Source: Chitinophagales bacterium
GTDB lineage: Bacteria; Bacteroidota; Bacteroidia; Chitinophagales; Chitinophagaceae
Reading direction: 5' to 3'
DNA: 64,000 bases
NCBI GenBank assembly: GCA_025353485.1
Contig: JANXQO010000172.1
Span: 1 to 64,000, forward strand
The notes beneath the pieces were generated by a model that worked only from the letters and a program-made list of their open reading frames with translations, was not told where the DNA came from and did not search any database. Positions 32,052-40,838 of this stretch are shown here, piece by piece (within the stretch, counting starts at the first letter, position 1; the number at the start of each line of letters is the position of its first letter). The position numbers and the translations under genes are program-made.

Positions 32052-32303
32052 ATGCATTATAAATTGGATAAGCCACTTCATGGAACCATAAGCACAGAAA
32101 AATACCAATGTACCATTGAATGGCGAAACGGGAAATTTATTTCCGATGAACCCGTGGCAACAGGCAAACCATCTATCACTTGGTCACAGTCAGTAAATGA
32201 GGCACTGTGTTTTGGATGGATAGACAGTATCCGTAATTCAATAGATGAAGAAAGTTATAGCATACGTTTTACTCCCCGCAAACCCAGCAGCATCCTTCTC
32301 CAT
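32052..32303 (+). pseudogene. Chimeric remnant: OsmC-like start joined to YdeI-like middle
   Basis: The first ~37 residues (MHYKLDKPLHGTISTEKYQ, then TIEWRNGKFISDEPV) match the start of OsmC-family proteins, where a GGKDTGPDPYTLL-like continuation is expected. Instead, at a shared ATGK, the frame runs into GKPSITWSQSVNEALCFGWI and SYSIRFTPRKPSSI, the middle of a YdeI/OmpD-associated family protein. That part is cut off by the palindrome at 32304. Neither gene is complete. The frame runs on to 32411, but that part is read through the inserted element. Confidence 0.7.
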
Positions 32304-32323
32304 GGTCGGTGTCCTCACCGACC
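32304..32323. repeat. REP-like palindrome, left copy
   Basis: GGTCGGTG pairs with CACCGACC around TCCT. The same palindrome occurs in opposite orientation at 32936-32955 (loop AGGA), so the two bracket the transposase remnant as an inverted pair, as REP sequences do around RAYT genes. Confidence 0.85.
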
Positions 32324-32359
32324 AAAACGCATAGATTATATTTACATCTCAATTAACCA

Positions 32360-32923
32360 ATGCCGGAACATTTCAACTATACAGGACATCGTAATTCGTA
32401 TACCGAACTAAACCATCCATATTTCTGGACAATAACAATTAAGAATTGGATACATCTTCTAAAAACTGATGATTATAAAAACATTATCATTGAAAGTTTG
32501 TAATGGCTTTGTAATAAAGAGTTGATCCATATTTATGGGTATGTAATTATGCCTAATCATTTGCATCTTTTATGGAACCAATTAAAAATGAACGGAAAAG
32601 AATTTCCCAAAAAAAGTTTTGAGAAATTTACGTCTCACCAATTCAAAATAAAATTACAAAAGGAAAATCCTGAAGAACTAAAGCAATTTTTTGTAGGCGC
32701 TTCGGACAGGGAATATAATTTTTGGCTTCGGGATCCTTTAACTATCAGAATACTCAATAGGGAAATGGCTTTGCAAAAATTAGACTACACGCATTACAAC
32801 CCACTTCAGGAGCATTGGAAATTATGCAATTCCCCTGAAGAGTATAGATATTCTTCTGCAGTCTTTTATGAAAGGCAGGAAGATGAGTTTAAAATACTTA
32901 CTCATTATATGAATGATCTTTAA
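32360..32923 (+). pseudogene. REP-associated tyrosine transposase (RAYT), broken by a stop codon
   Basis: A 188-codon reading frame starting MPEHFNYTGHRNSYTELNHP, with the HUH metal-binding motif in YVIMPNHLHLLW and a later Y1 region (KLDYTHYNPLQEHW), typical of IS200-like/RAYT transposases. An in-frame TAA at 32501-32503 (between ESL and WLCNKEL) interrupts it; a single A to T change in a Lys codon would explain it. A fragment from TTG 32522 remains open and could give a 133-residue protein with the HUH motif but no N-terminus. Flanked by inverted REP palindromes, it had inserted into the YdeI-like remnant. Confidence 0.85.
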
Positions 32924-32935
32924 ATTGAAGTTAGT

Positions 32936-32955
32936 GGTCGGTGAGGACACCGACC
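32936..32955. repeat. REP-like palindrome, right copy
   Basis: GGTCGGTG and CACCGACC around AGGA, the reverse complement of the left copy including the loop, 12 nt after the transposase stop codon. The flanking bases (CTAT/CCAT side) also match in mirror orientation. Confidence 0.85.
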
Positions 32956-33230
32956 ATAGTAGAAGATGAGTTCAGTAAAAACAGTGTTCAGTGTGCCCTG
33001 AAGTTGTCGCTCTATTTTCATGGCATGAAGTTATATCTTTCTAAGATTGATTTTTTTCGTTTAGGTATACTTGGACTATCAGGTTGTTGTCCGCATCTTA
33101 ATACAAGTGTCAAAAATGTTTTATCACCCCACCGGCTGGCGGATTGAAGTGAAAAGCCTGCCCACAGGACAGCTTGTAACGCAAAGCCGCTACCACTGCC
33201 CAACAGTATTTCAAATACACACAGTCCCAA
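32956..33230. other. Decayed intergenic DNA
   Basis: No coding sequence is supported here. Short open frames exist on both strands but show no start signals or family motifs. I could not find the missing C-terminal half of the YdeI-like gene, so that end seems to have been lost along with the insertion. Confidence 0.5.
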
Positions 33231-34286
33231 TTATTTTTCTTCTCCAATTAAAATTGACCATGGCTTAAGTTCATTCACATTCTCACTAATGATGCGGATG
33301 ATAGCGGTTAAAGGAATAAAAAGGAACATGCCGGGAACACCCCATATCAGCCTGCCCATAAATACAGCAACGATGGTAATAAATGGATTTATCTTTACTC
33401 TGCCGCCAACAATATGCGGCATTAAAATATTGGCATCAACAAAATGAACAATAATAAAACTAATACCTACTTCAATGGCGAGATTGCCGCTTCCGTTGGT
33501 TACCGCTATCAGCATTCCAAAAGCAGCAGCAATATATATTCCCAGGTAAGGAATAATGTTTAGCACGGCAGCAATTACAGCAATAAGCAGGGCGAACTTA
33601 ACACCCAGTATAAGCAGGATAATTAATATCAATGTAAAGAGTATAGCCATTTCAGTTAACAGCCCTACCACATAATTATTCATCATAGCCCGTGTGCTTG
33701 TAATTACATCATTCACTTTTTGTTTACTTGATGCGTCAAAAAATGCAAGGATAAAATTTTTAAATAATTTGCGGTGTACCAGTATGAAGAAAGTAAAGAT
33801 CAGGAAAAATATAAACAGCACAACAAACTCTATCACACTTATAAAAGTAGTACCTACTGAAGAGATGAAACCCGAAGACAGGCTGCCGGCTGATTTACGG
33901 AGATAATCCATTTGCTGCGTGGCATCTACATTAAATTTTAATGTAACCCAATCCTGCAGGTTTTGCGCTATTTGCAAAAACTTTGTTTGTGCTTTCGGCA
34001 GGTCTTTCACAAAAAGGAACAGCTCTTTTATAAAAAAGAAAACAATGCTCCCGACAAATACGAGAAATATCAAAACCGATAAAACTGCCGCAAAATTTCT
34101 TTTCAATCTTCTTTCAAAAAATTGCGTAAGTGGGTATAAAAGAATGGCAATAAGAAGAGCGAAGAACAAAGGAATAAGAAGAACCTTGCCTAAATAAAGT
34201 ATAAGAAGCGTAAGTATAAAAGCTTGCAGCATTAAAGCTATGCGGCCATAAAATGCAAGTGTAGAGTCGCTTTTATTTTTTATCAT
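33231..34286 (-). CDS. AI-2E family (PerM-like) transporter
   Basis: A 351-residue membrane protein of the AI-2 exporter/PerM family: helices at about residues 12-55 and 65-85, a long amphipathic soluble stretch (about 90-145), then five or more helices with the conserved end motif NILMPHIVGGRVKINPFITI and GRLIWGVPGMFLFIPLTAI. Members export the quorum signal AI-2 or exchange Na+/H+; the substrate is not predictable here. It stands alone on the minus strand. Confidence 0.92.
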   Translation of the reverse strand: MIKNKSDSTLAFYGRIALMLQAFILTLLILYLGKVLLIPLFFALLIAILLYPLTQFFERRLKRNFAAVLSVLIFLVFVGSIVFFFIKELFLFVKDLPKAQTKFLQIAQNLQDWVTLKFNVDATQQMDYLRKSAGSLSSGFISSVGTTFISVIEFVVLFIFFLIFTFFILVHRKLFKNFILAFFDASSKQKVNDVITSTRAMMNNYVVGLLTEMAILFTLILIILLILGVKFALLIAVIAAVLNIIPYLGIYIAAAFGMLIAVTNGSGNLAIEVGISFIIVHFVDANILMPHIVGGRVKINPFITIVAVFMGRLIWGVPGMFLFIPLTAIIRIISENVNELKPWSILIGEEK

Positions 34287-34495
34287 AAAAATTTTTAACG
34301 CTATAGTTTACTAAAGTATTCTTTATTTTTTAATCAAAGAAGGGAGTTTTTGGAATGTTGTACCCGTAAAAAATTTATACGGTAAATGAAAGTTGCAGCA
34401 ATTAAAAGTAATTTTCTTCAGGTAAATGCAAACGAAAGTTTCGGCGCAAGACGATGTTCTGACGGAATCCAAACCTGCAAAGTTTATTTGCATTT

Positions 34496-34816
34496 TTATG
34501 AAAGAAAATAGGTGGGTAAAAAGGAATATGGATCTATAGAACAATAATTTTCTTTTTCTACCGGAAGTTCACCCAGTTCAATCTCGATAAATGAATTGGT
34601 TTCGGTGATCTGCCACAGGTATAATTTTTTGCCATAAGGTTGTTCGCAAATCTCCGGAAGCATTTGCTGTAAAAGGCCATTCCAACAGGCTTCTTCCAAC
34701 TGTTCTTTCTCTGTAAGATGATTTTGATTGTTATCATCTTTTTCATAACAATGCCTGGATGAAAAATTAGTTCCCGTGAGTAATAAAATTTCCTGTTGTA
34801 TAGAAGTTGGTTTCAT
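34496..34816 (-). CDS. Hypothetical protein
   Basis: A 106-residue acidic protein (MKPTSIQQEILLLTGTNFSS start) with many Glu and Gln, ending in PYSFLPTYFLS. No signal peptide, membrane helix or known motif. The long open frame and ATG start suggest a real gene, but a lineage-specific one. It lies upstream of the AI-2E gene on the same strand with a gap of about 210 nt that looks non-coding. Confidence 0.5.
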   Translation of the reverse strand: MKPTSIQQEILLLTGTNFSSRHCYEKDDNNQNHLTEKEQLEEACWNGLLQQMLPEICEQPYGKKLYLWQITETNSFIEIELGELPVEKENYCSIDPYSFLPTYFLS

Positions 34817-35237
34817 ATTATTATTATTTAAAAACTTTTGATAGTCAAGTAAAAAAATTCTCTTTTAACAATACGCCGTACAAAAAAGTATTGTAGTACG
34901 GCTGCAACAAGGCTTATCAAAAAATTACATCTGTTAGGGATAAATGTCTGTATAAGACTATGTAATTAAAGTAAGCTTATGGATTTTCAAAAAAGGAGAT
35001 GGAAGTAAGCAGTGGATATGTTTGATTGTAAATGTAGAAAAGATTTTTTAAAAATGCAACCCGTTTTGGTAAAAATAATTAAGCAAATGCAAATGAAAGC
35101 TGAGGTGAAATACGATGATAATGTAAAATATTATTTTTTGAGTGAAGCCGGATAGGTATAAATTATTTACTTCCTTCTCAGGTTTCAATGTCGGTTATAA
35201 AAATTTATTTACTATATAAAAAAATTAAATTTATTAA
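34817..35237. other. Intergenic region with overlapping hairpins
   Basis: A 421-nt gap without a supported gene. At 34868-34902 two perfect 7-bp stems interlock: ACAATAC (34868-34874) with GTATTGT (34888-34894), and GCCGTAC (34875-34881) with GTACGGC (34896-34902). They cannot form together without strain. A 33-codon frame at 35054-35155 has no homology that I can see. Nothing else is evident. Confidence 0.45.
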
Positions 35238-37097
35238 TTACCTCCCAAACATTTTATCAAGTTCATCTTTTTTAAATTCCAGGTAACAGGGCTTTCCATT
35301 GGGAGTGCAGTTAGGCATTTCGCATTCAAAAAGATCATTGATGAGAGATTCCATTTCTTTATGATCTAATGCTGTACCCGCTTTTACTGATTGCTGCCAT
35401 GCCAGTGTGCGCAGGAGCTTTTCACGTTTGTTGAATTTAATATCATTACTAAAATGCTTGTATTGATCCAGCATTTTTTCCAGCGTTGCTTTTTCATTTC
35501 CCTGCACTACATCTGCAGGCGAGCCTTGTATTACAAAAGTATTGTTACCAAAAGGTTCAACCAAATAACCCAGCAACTTAAGGTCATCTAATAATTCATT
35601 TAATAAAACGGTATCCCCTGTTACAAGTTCTATTGCTGCCGGAAACAGGCTTCGTTGTGTAGCAATGGGCTTGCCCTTTATTGCATTTAAAAATCTTTCG
35701 TATAAAATTCTTTCATGAGCATTCTGCTGGTGTATGGCAATAAATCCATTTTTATTCTCACCAATAATAAAGGTGTTATGTAATTGTATAAAATTATTCC
35801 CCGTTGCTTTTTTATCTTCTTTTTTTTGATAGGGTTGCAGAGAATATTCACTATTTTCTTTTCTTTCATGTTCATCAAATCCCGATTGTGTTTCTGCCTG
35901 TAACTCCTCACTCCCAACTTGTAACTCAGCTCCCCAGCGTTTCAGGTCACTTTTGCTTTCAATAAAATGAGCCTGATGTTTTTGTGTAAATGTTTTAAAC
36001 AAAGAAGAAGAGGTAGCTGCAGATCTTTTATCATCGGTGAAAGGTTTACTCACCGCATCTGATTGCTGTATGGCAATATCAAGATCAAAATCCAACGTGG
36101 GGGTTACACTAAATTGTGCCAGTGCATGCTTAACGGCAGATTGTACAAATGCATAAATTATTTTTTCATCCTCAAATTTTATTTCCTGTTTGGTAGGATG
36201 AACATTTATATCTAACCGGGAAGGATCAATATCAATGAACAAAGTATACATCGGGAAGCTGTCTTTAGCGATCATATCACTAAAAGCATTCATAACAGCG
36301 TGATTAAGATAAGCGCTTTTGATAAAGCGGTTGTTTACAAAAAAATATTGGTCGCCTCTTGTTTTTTTAGCAGTTTCGGGTTTACCCACAAAGCCGTAAA
36401 TATTCATGTAATCAGTTTCTTCCTGTACACTAACCAATTTAGCGGCATAATTATTTCCAAGAATCTGAACAAGGCGTTGTTTTAATGTTCCTTTTTCCAA
36501 ATGAAAAACCTGCTGCCCGTTGGAAGTAAGAGAAAAAAATATTCCCGGAAAAGCCATGGCAACCCTTATAAACTCATCAACAATATGCCTTAATTCAGAT
36601 GCATTACTTTTTAAAAAATTCCGGCGGGCAGGCACATTAAAAAACAAGTTTTTCATACTAATAGAAGTGCCTTGTTGTACCGCTACAGGTTGTTGCATTT
36701 TTACAACACTGTTCTCAATTGCAATATAAGTACCCGTAATATCTTCGGCTTTCTTTGTTTTTAATTCAACCTGGGCAACGCCTGCAATGCTTGCAAGCGC
36801 TTCTCCACGAAAGCCCATTGTTTTAATGTGAAAAAGGTCTTCAATATTTTTTATTTTTGAAGTAGCGTGCCGCTCAAAGCACATACGGGCATCGGTTTCA
36901 CTCATCCCATGCCCGTTATCTATAACCTGGATGAGGGCTTTACCTGCATCATTTACAAATAGTTTTATTTCTGTTGCACCTGCATCTACGGCATTTTCCA
37001 ATAATTCTTTAACGGCGCTGGCAGGCCGTTGAATAACTTCTCCTGCGGCAATCTGGTTGGCAATATTTTCTGGTAACAACTGTACAATATCCGGCAC
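35238..37097 (-). CDS. mutL: DNA mismatch repair protein MutL
   Basis: A GHKL-ATPase that links mismatch recognition by MutS to strand excision. The N-terminal ATPase motifs are visible: ELLENAVDAGAT, VIDNGHGM and TMGFRGEALASIAGV. The C-terminal dimerisation domain starts near residue 425 (NGFIAIHQQNAHERILYERF) and ends with the ACENGRPT-like CEMPNCTPNGKPCYLEF. The start is GTG 37097 (MPDIVQLLPENIANQIAAGE). The linker near residue 390 has a repeat-like stretch (ELQVGSEELQAETQ), probably a small insertion. At 619 residues it is of normal length. Confidence 0.96.
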   Translation of the reverse strand: MPDIVQLLPENIANQIAAGEVIQRPASAVKELLENAVDAGATEIKLFVNDAGKALIQVIDNGHGMSETDARMCFERHATSKIKNIEDLFHIKTMGFRGEALASIAGVAQVELKTKKAEDITGTYIAIENSVVKMQQPVAVQQGTSISMKNLFFNVPARRNFLKSNASELRHIVDEFIRVAMAFPGIFFSLTSNGQQVFHLEKGTLKQRLVQILGNNYAAKLVSVQEETDYMNIYGFVGKPETAKKTRGDQYFFVNNRFIKSAYLNHAVMNAFSDMIAKDSFPMYTLFIDIDPSRLDINVHPTKQEIKFEDEKIIYAFVQSAVKHALAQFSVTPTLDFDLDIAIQQSDAVSKPFTDDKRSAATSSSLFKTFTQKHQAHFIESKSDLKRWGAELQVGSEELQAETQSGFDEHERKENSEYSLQPYQKKEDKKATGNNFIQLHNTFIIGENKNGFIAIHQQNAHERILYERFLNAIKGKPIATQRSLFPAAIELVTGDTVLLNELLDDLKLLGYLVEPFGNNTFVIQGSPADVVQGNEKATLEKMLDQYKHFSNDIKFNKREKLLRTLAWQQSVKAGTALDHKEMESLINDLFECEMPNCTPNGKPCYLEFKKDELDKMFGR

Positions 37098-37190
37098 TGT
37101 TCTGCGTTTTTTTTATCTGTAAAATTAGCATTATCTACGCTATCAAATTTTAAAGCGTTATTAATACTATAAAATAACTTACCGCTACCT

Positions 37191-37775
37191 ATGAAAAAAA
37201 TTATCAGCCTTTCAGGCTTACTATTCATTTTATTTTCGTGCACAAAAGAAAATACTTATCTTCTTAAAAATTCTCACCGAACAGCAACACAATTTACTAA
37301 GTACACTATACGCAAGGAGCAGAATTACTGTGATGGTAACAACTTTATTTCAACTTCGTATTCTGAATTAAATTTTATTGCAAAATTCGACAGCACTGCG
37401 ATTTATTCCAATCTAAATCCCGACAATCAGCTTGACATTAATAAGCTATATGGTTTTTCTGATAACAATTCAACACATCATTTGTTTAGTGCAAGATTTG
37501 GCTGGCGCTGGAGTGACAACGCACTAAGACTTTTTGGCTATGTATATAATGATGGCGTGAGAAACTCAAAGGAATTAGGAATAGTTGCCATTGGTACAGA
37601 AAATATTTGTTCCATTAAAGTAACCCCAAGAAGTTATGTGTTTTCGCTGAACGGAAAAATTGATTCGTTGCCAAGAACCAGCACAACTTTAGAAGCTACC
37701 GGCTATAAATTATATCCCTATTTTGGAGGCGATGAAACAGCGCCCCACAATATTTATATCTGGATAAAGGAATAA
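37191..37775 (+). CDS. Lipoprotein of unknown function
   Basis: A 194-residue lipoprotein (MKKIISLSGLLFILFSC, cysteine 17). The body is beta-rich: NKLYGFSDNNSTHHLFSARF, then RWSDNALRLFGYVYNDGVRN. No family is recognised. It is divergent from mutL (93 nt between start codons) and precedes the GH3 fusion gene by 85 nt. Confidence 0.7.
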   Translation: MKKIISLSGLLFILFSCTKENTYLLKNSHRTATQFTKYTIRKEQNYCDGNNFISTSYSELNFIAKFDSTAIYSNLNPDNQLDINKLYGFSDNNSTHHLFSARFGWRWSDNALRLFGYVYNDGVRNSKELGIVAIGTENICSIKVTPRSYVFSLNGKIDSLPRTSTTLEATGYKLYPYFGGDETAPHNIYIWIKE

Positions 37776-37860
37776 AAAAATTCTATTATTCGTTAAATCT
37801 TCTTCTACATTTCAATCCGGTAATTGGAGTAACTTGTGATGAACTTTCTTAAAAGTTATC

Positions 37861-40800
37861 ATGAAAAAATTTCCGGCTACTTTATTTTTTTTTCTTTCTA
37901 TAATTTCAGTTTCATTTAGTCAATATCAAACAACACCTGCTGCAGTAAGATGGGCAGACAGTGTGTTTAATACACTGAATAACGATGAGAGAATTGCGCA
38001 GTTAATGGTTTTGCGGGGAAGTTCAATAACAGCAAAAGGTGTGATGTATTTTGACCAGGAAGTAAACGATGCCATCACAAAATATAATGTTGGTGGTGTA
38101 TGTCTTTTCCAGGGGCCGCCGGTTAAGCAGGCAAACATTGTAAACAATTATCAGCGCATAGCAAAAACCCCGGTACTCATTTGTATTGATGCCGAATGGG
38201 GATTGGGAATGCGGATGGATAGCGTGATCCCTTTAAATCATCAGCTAATGTTAGGCGCTGTGCAGGATGCTTCCATAATTTATCAATATGGAAAAATTGT
38301 TGGGGAGCAATGCAGGCGTGCAGGCATACAGGTTAATTATGCGCCGGTAGTTGATATTAATAATAATCCAAATAATCCTGTAATTAATGACCGCTCTTTT
38401 GGGGAAGATAAATATAAAGTTGGTTTATATGGCGTTCAATATATGAAAGGCATGCAGGATGTTGGTGTAATGGCAACCGCAAAACATTTTCCGGGCCATG
38501 GCGATGTTTCGGTTGATTCACATCTTGATCTACCAGTGATAAATAAAACAAGAGCGCAATTGGACTCTCTTGAGTTATATCCTTTTCGTGAAATGTTTAA
38601 AGCCGGTGTAGGTGCCGTTATGGTTGCTCATTTGTATATTCCTGCAATTGATAATGCACCCAATCGTGCCACTTCTATTTCAAAAAATAATGTAACCGGT
38701 TTATTAAGAAATGAATTGGGCTACCAGGGATTAACTTTTACGGATGCATTAAATATGCAGGGTGTTGCAAAATATTTTCCGGGCGGAGAAATAGCAGTAG
38801 AGTCAGTTATTGCCGGTAATGATATGTTATGCCTGCCTGCGGATGTACCCGGCAGTATTGCAAAAATTAAAGAAGCAATAAATAATAACAAACTAACATG
38901 GGATGATATTTATCAAAAGTGTAAAAAAATTTTGGCAGCAAAATATATGTATGGCCCTGGAAATGTAAAACCAATCAACACCAATCATCTTACAGAAGAC
39001 CTGAACAATAAAGTAAATGGCATGAAAAAAATAGTTGCTGAAAATGCCATTACACTTTTAAATAAACAGGATGACCAATTCTTCCCATTACAAAATGATC
39101 AAAAAAATAAAACTGTAAAGGACGTTGTTTATGTAGGCATTGGTTTAACAACTGATAATACTTTTGCAGGAAGAATGAAGAGTGATTATAATGCCGATGT
39201 TTTTTATTTTAATTATAAACAGGATTCAGGAAGAATATTATCAACCCTTGCATTAATAAAAAGCCGTTATAAATCAGTAGTGGTAGGTATTCACGGGTAT
39301 AACAGATATCCTCAAAATAATTTTGGTATCAGCAATGCTGCCACTGTTCTTGTCCAACAACTGCAGCAACAAACCAAAAGCATCACCTTTGTTTTTGGTA
39401 ACCCTTATGCAATAAAAAACTTTTGCGGTGCAAAAAATTTAATTGCCTGTTATGAAGATGACAGTATTACCCAAAATACAGCAGCAGATCTGTTGCAGGG
39501 AAAAATAACTGCTAAAGGAAAACTTCCGGTTACTGTTTGCGATAATTATCAATATGGTAGCGGCATTGTTCTTAATAATAATACGTTGCCTGCAGTGGAT
39601 CCTGTAACAGCAGGATTAGATCCCATTAAATTAAATGCTATTGATTCAATAGCCGAAGATGCAATTAAAAATGAGGCAACTCCCGGTATGGTAATATTGG
39701 TTGTTAAGGATGGAAAAGTTGCTTACCAAAAAGCGTTCGGTAAATATGATTATGATAAGCCTGAACCTGTAACCCTGCAATCAATTTTTGATATGGCTTC
39801 GGTTACAAAAATTTGCGCCACTACATTATGCGTAATGAAATTGTATGATGAAGGAAAACTTGATCTGCAAAAGCATTTGGGAGATTACCTGCCCTGGGTA
39901 AAGGGAAGCGACAAAGAAAATCTTTTAATAGAAAATATTTTATTGCACCAGGCAGGGCTTATTCCTACAACACAATTTGTTAAAGAAACACTTGACAGTG
40001 TCACAAAAAGTCCGCTGCCAAAGTATTACTCCACAAGACAAACAGATTCTTTTACTATTCGTGTTGCTGAAAATTTATACATAAGAAATGATTGGAGAGA
40101 TACAATGTATAAAAGAATGGTGGAAAGTAAATTAAGCCCTTCTGATAAATATGTGTACAGCGATAATGATTTTATTTTTCTGGGAAAAATTGTAGAAGCC
40201 ATTACAGGACAAACTTTGGATAACTATGTAAAGAAAACATTTTACGATCCCCTGGGGCTTACTGCCACAGGGTTTAAACCAAGAGAGAGATTTACGCTTG
40301 ACAGGATTGTTCCTACAGAAACAGAAAGATCTTTTCGTTTACAACATCTTAGAGGTGACGTTCATGATCCCGGCGCTTCCATGTTTGGCGGCGTTGCAGG
40401 ACATGCAGGATTGTTCAGCACCGCCTACGATCTTGGTGTAATAATGCAAATGCTTTTAAATGGAGGTACTATTAATGGAAAGCAATTTATAAAACCGGAA
40501 ACGATAAAATTGTTTTCAGCATATAACAGTTCTATAAGCCGCAGAGGTTTTGGTTTTGATAAACCTGAAAAAGAAAATGAGTCGCTTAAAGAACCCTATC
40601 CATCAAAGCTTGCATCACCACTTACTTTCGGCCACACTGGTTATACAGGCACCTGTGTTTGGGCAGACCCTAAATATAATATAGTGTTCATCTTTTTAAG
40701 TAACCGTGTAAATCCTAAGGGTGGTGATAATATTTTATTATCAAGGCTTAATGTAAGGGGAAAAATTCAGGATGCTGTTTATCATGCAATGGGTTTATAA
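37861..40800 (+). CDS. GH3 beta-N-acetylglucosaminidase fused to a beta-lactamase-family domain
   Basis: A 979-residue secreted two-domain enzyme with a signal peptide (MKKFPATLFFFLSIISVSFS). Residues 30-360 are a NagZ-type GH3 domain: KHFPGHGD at 208-215 followed by DSHLDLPVI is the His/Asp loop of bacterial beta-N-acetylhexosaminidases, and D295 in LTFTDALNMQG is the likely nucleophile. A GH3 C-terminal domain follows. From about residue 590 a class C serine hydrolase domain appears, with ASVTKICAT (S-x-x-K), YSDNDF and GHTGYTGT. It probably acts on muropeptides, removing GlcNAc while the second domain acts on peptides or esters. An AACTTT/AAAGTT dyad lies just before the ATG. Confidence 0.92.
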   Translation: MKKFPATLFFFLSIISVSFSQYQTTPAAVRWADSVFNTLNNDERIAQLMVLRGSSITAKGVMYFDQEVNDAITKYNVGGVCLFQGPPVKQANIVNNYQRIAKTPVLICIDAEWGLGMRMDSVIPLNHQLMLGAVQDASIIYQYGKIVGEQCRRAGIQVNYAPVVDINNNPNNPVINDRSFGEDKYKVGLYGVQYMKGMQDVGVMATAKHFPGHGDVSVDSHLDLPVINKTRAQLDSLELYPFREMFKAGVGAVMVAHLYIPAIDNAPNRATSISKNNVTGLLRNELGYQGLTFTDALNMQGVAKYFPGGEIAVESVIAGNDMLCLPADVPGSIAKIKEAINNNKLTWDDIYQKCKKILAAKYMYGPGNVKPINTNHLTEDLNNKVNGMKKIVAENAITLLNKQDDQFFPLQNDQKNKTVKDVVYVGIGLTTDNTFAGRMKSDYNADVFYFNYKQDSGRILSTLALIKSRYKSVVVGIHGYNRYPQNNFGISNAATVLVQQLQQQTKSITFVFGNPYAIKNFCGAKNLIACYEDDSITQNTAADLLQGKITAKGKLPVTVCDNYQYGSGIVLNNNTLPAVDPVTAGLDPIKLNAIDSIAEDAIKNEATPGMVILVVKDGKVAYQKAFGKYDYDKPEPVTLQSIFDMASVTKICATTLCVMKLYDEGKLDLQKHLGDYLPWVKGSDKENLLIENILLHQAGLIPTTQFVKETLDSVTKSPLPKYYSTRQTDSFTIRVAENLYIRNDWRDTMYKRMVESKLSPSDKYVYSDNDFIFLGKIVEAITGQTLDNYVKKTFYDPLGLTATGFKPRERFTLDRIVPTETERSFRLQHLRGDVHDPGASMFGGVAGHAGLFSTAYDLGVIMQMLLNGGTINGKQFIKPETIKLFSAYNSSISRRGFGFDKPEKENESLKEPYPSKLASPLTFGHTGYTGTCVWADPKYNIVFIFLSNRVNPKGGDNILLSRLNVRGKIQDAVYHAMGL

Positions 40801-40838
40801 GATCAACCTTGTTTAACTTGAAAAATAATTTCTCTTAG

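Noticed and set aside
32304-32955. A CRISPR-like pair of repeats
   Set aside because: Only two copies, inverted and not direct, flanking an HUH transposase frame; this is a REP/RAYT arrangement. No CRISPR array was found in the window.
33018-33230. Small frames on both strands in the decayed region
   Set aside because: They conflict with each other, lack start signals and include no recognisable protein; likely non-coding.
34323-34544. A 73-residue minus-strand frame overlapping the hypothetical gene at 34496
   Set aside because: Overlaps the better-supported frame and has a composition unlike a real protein.
34868-34902. An H-type pseudoknot
   Set aside because: The loops that must cross the grooves are 0 and 1 nt long, too short for 7-bp stems; alternative hairpins are more realistic.
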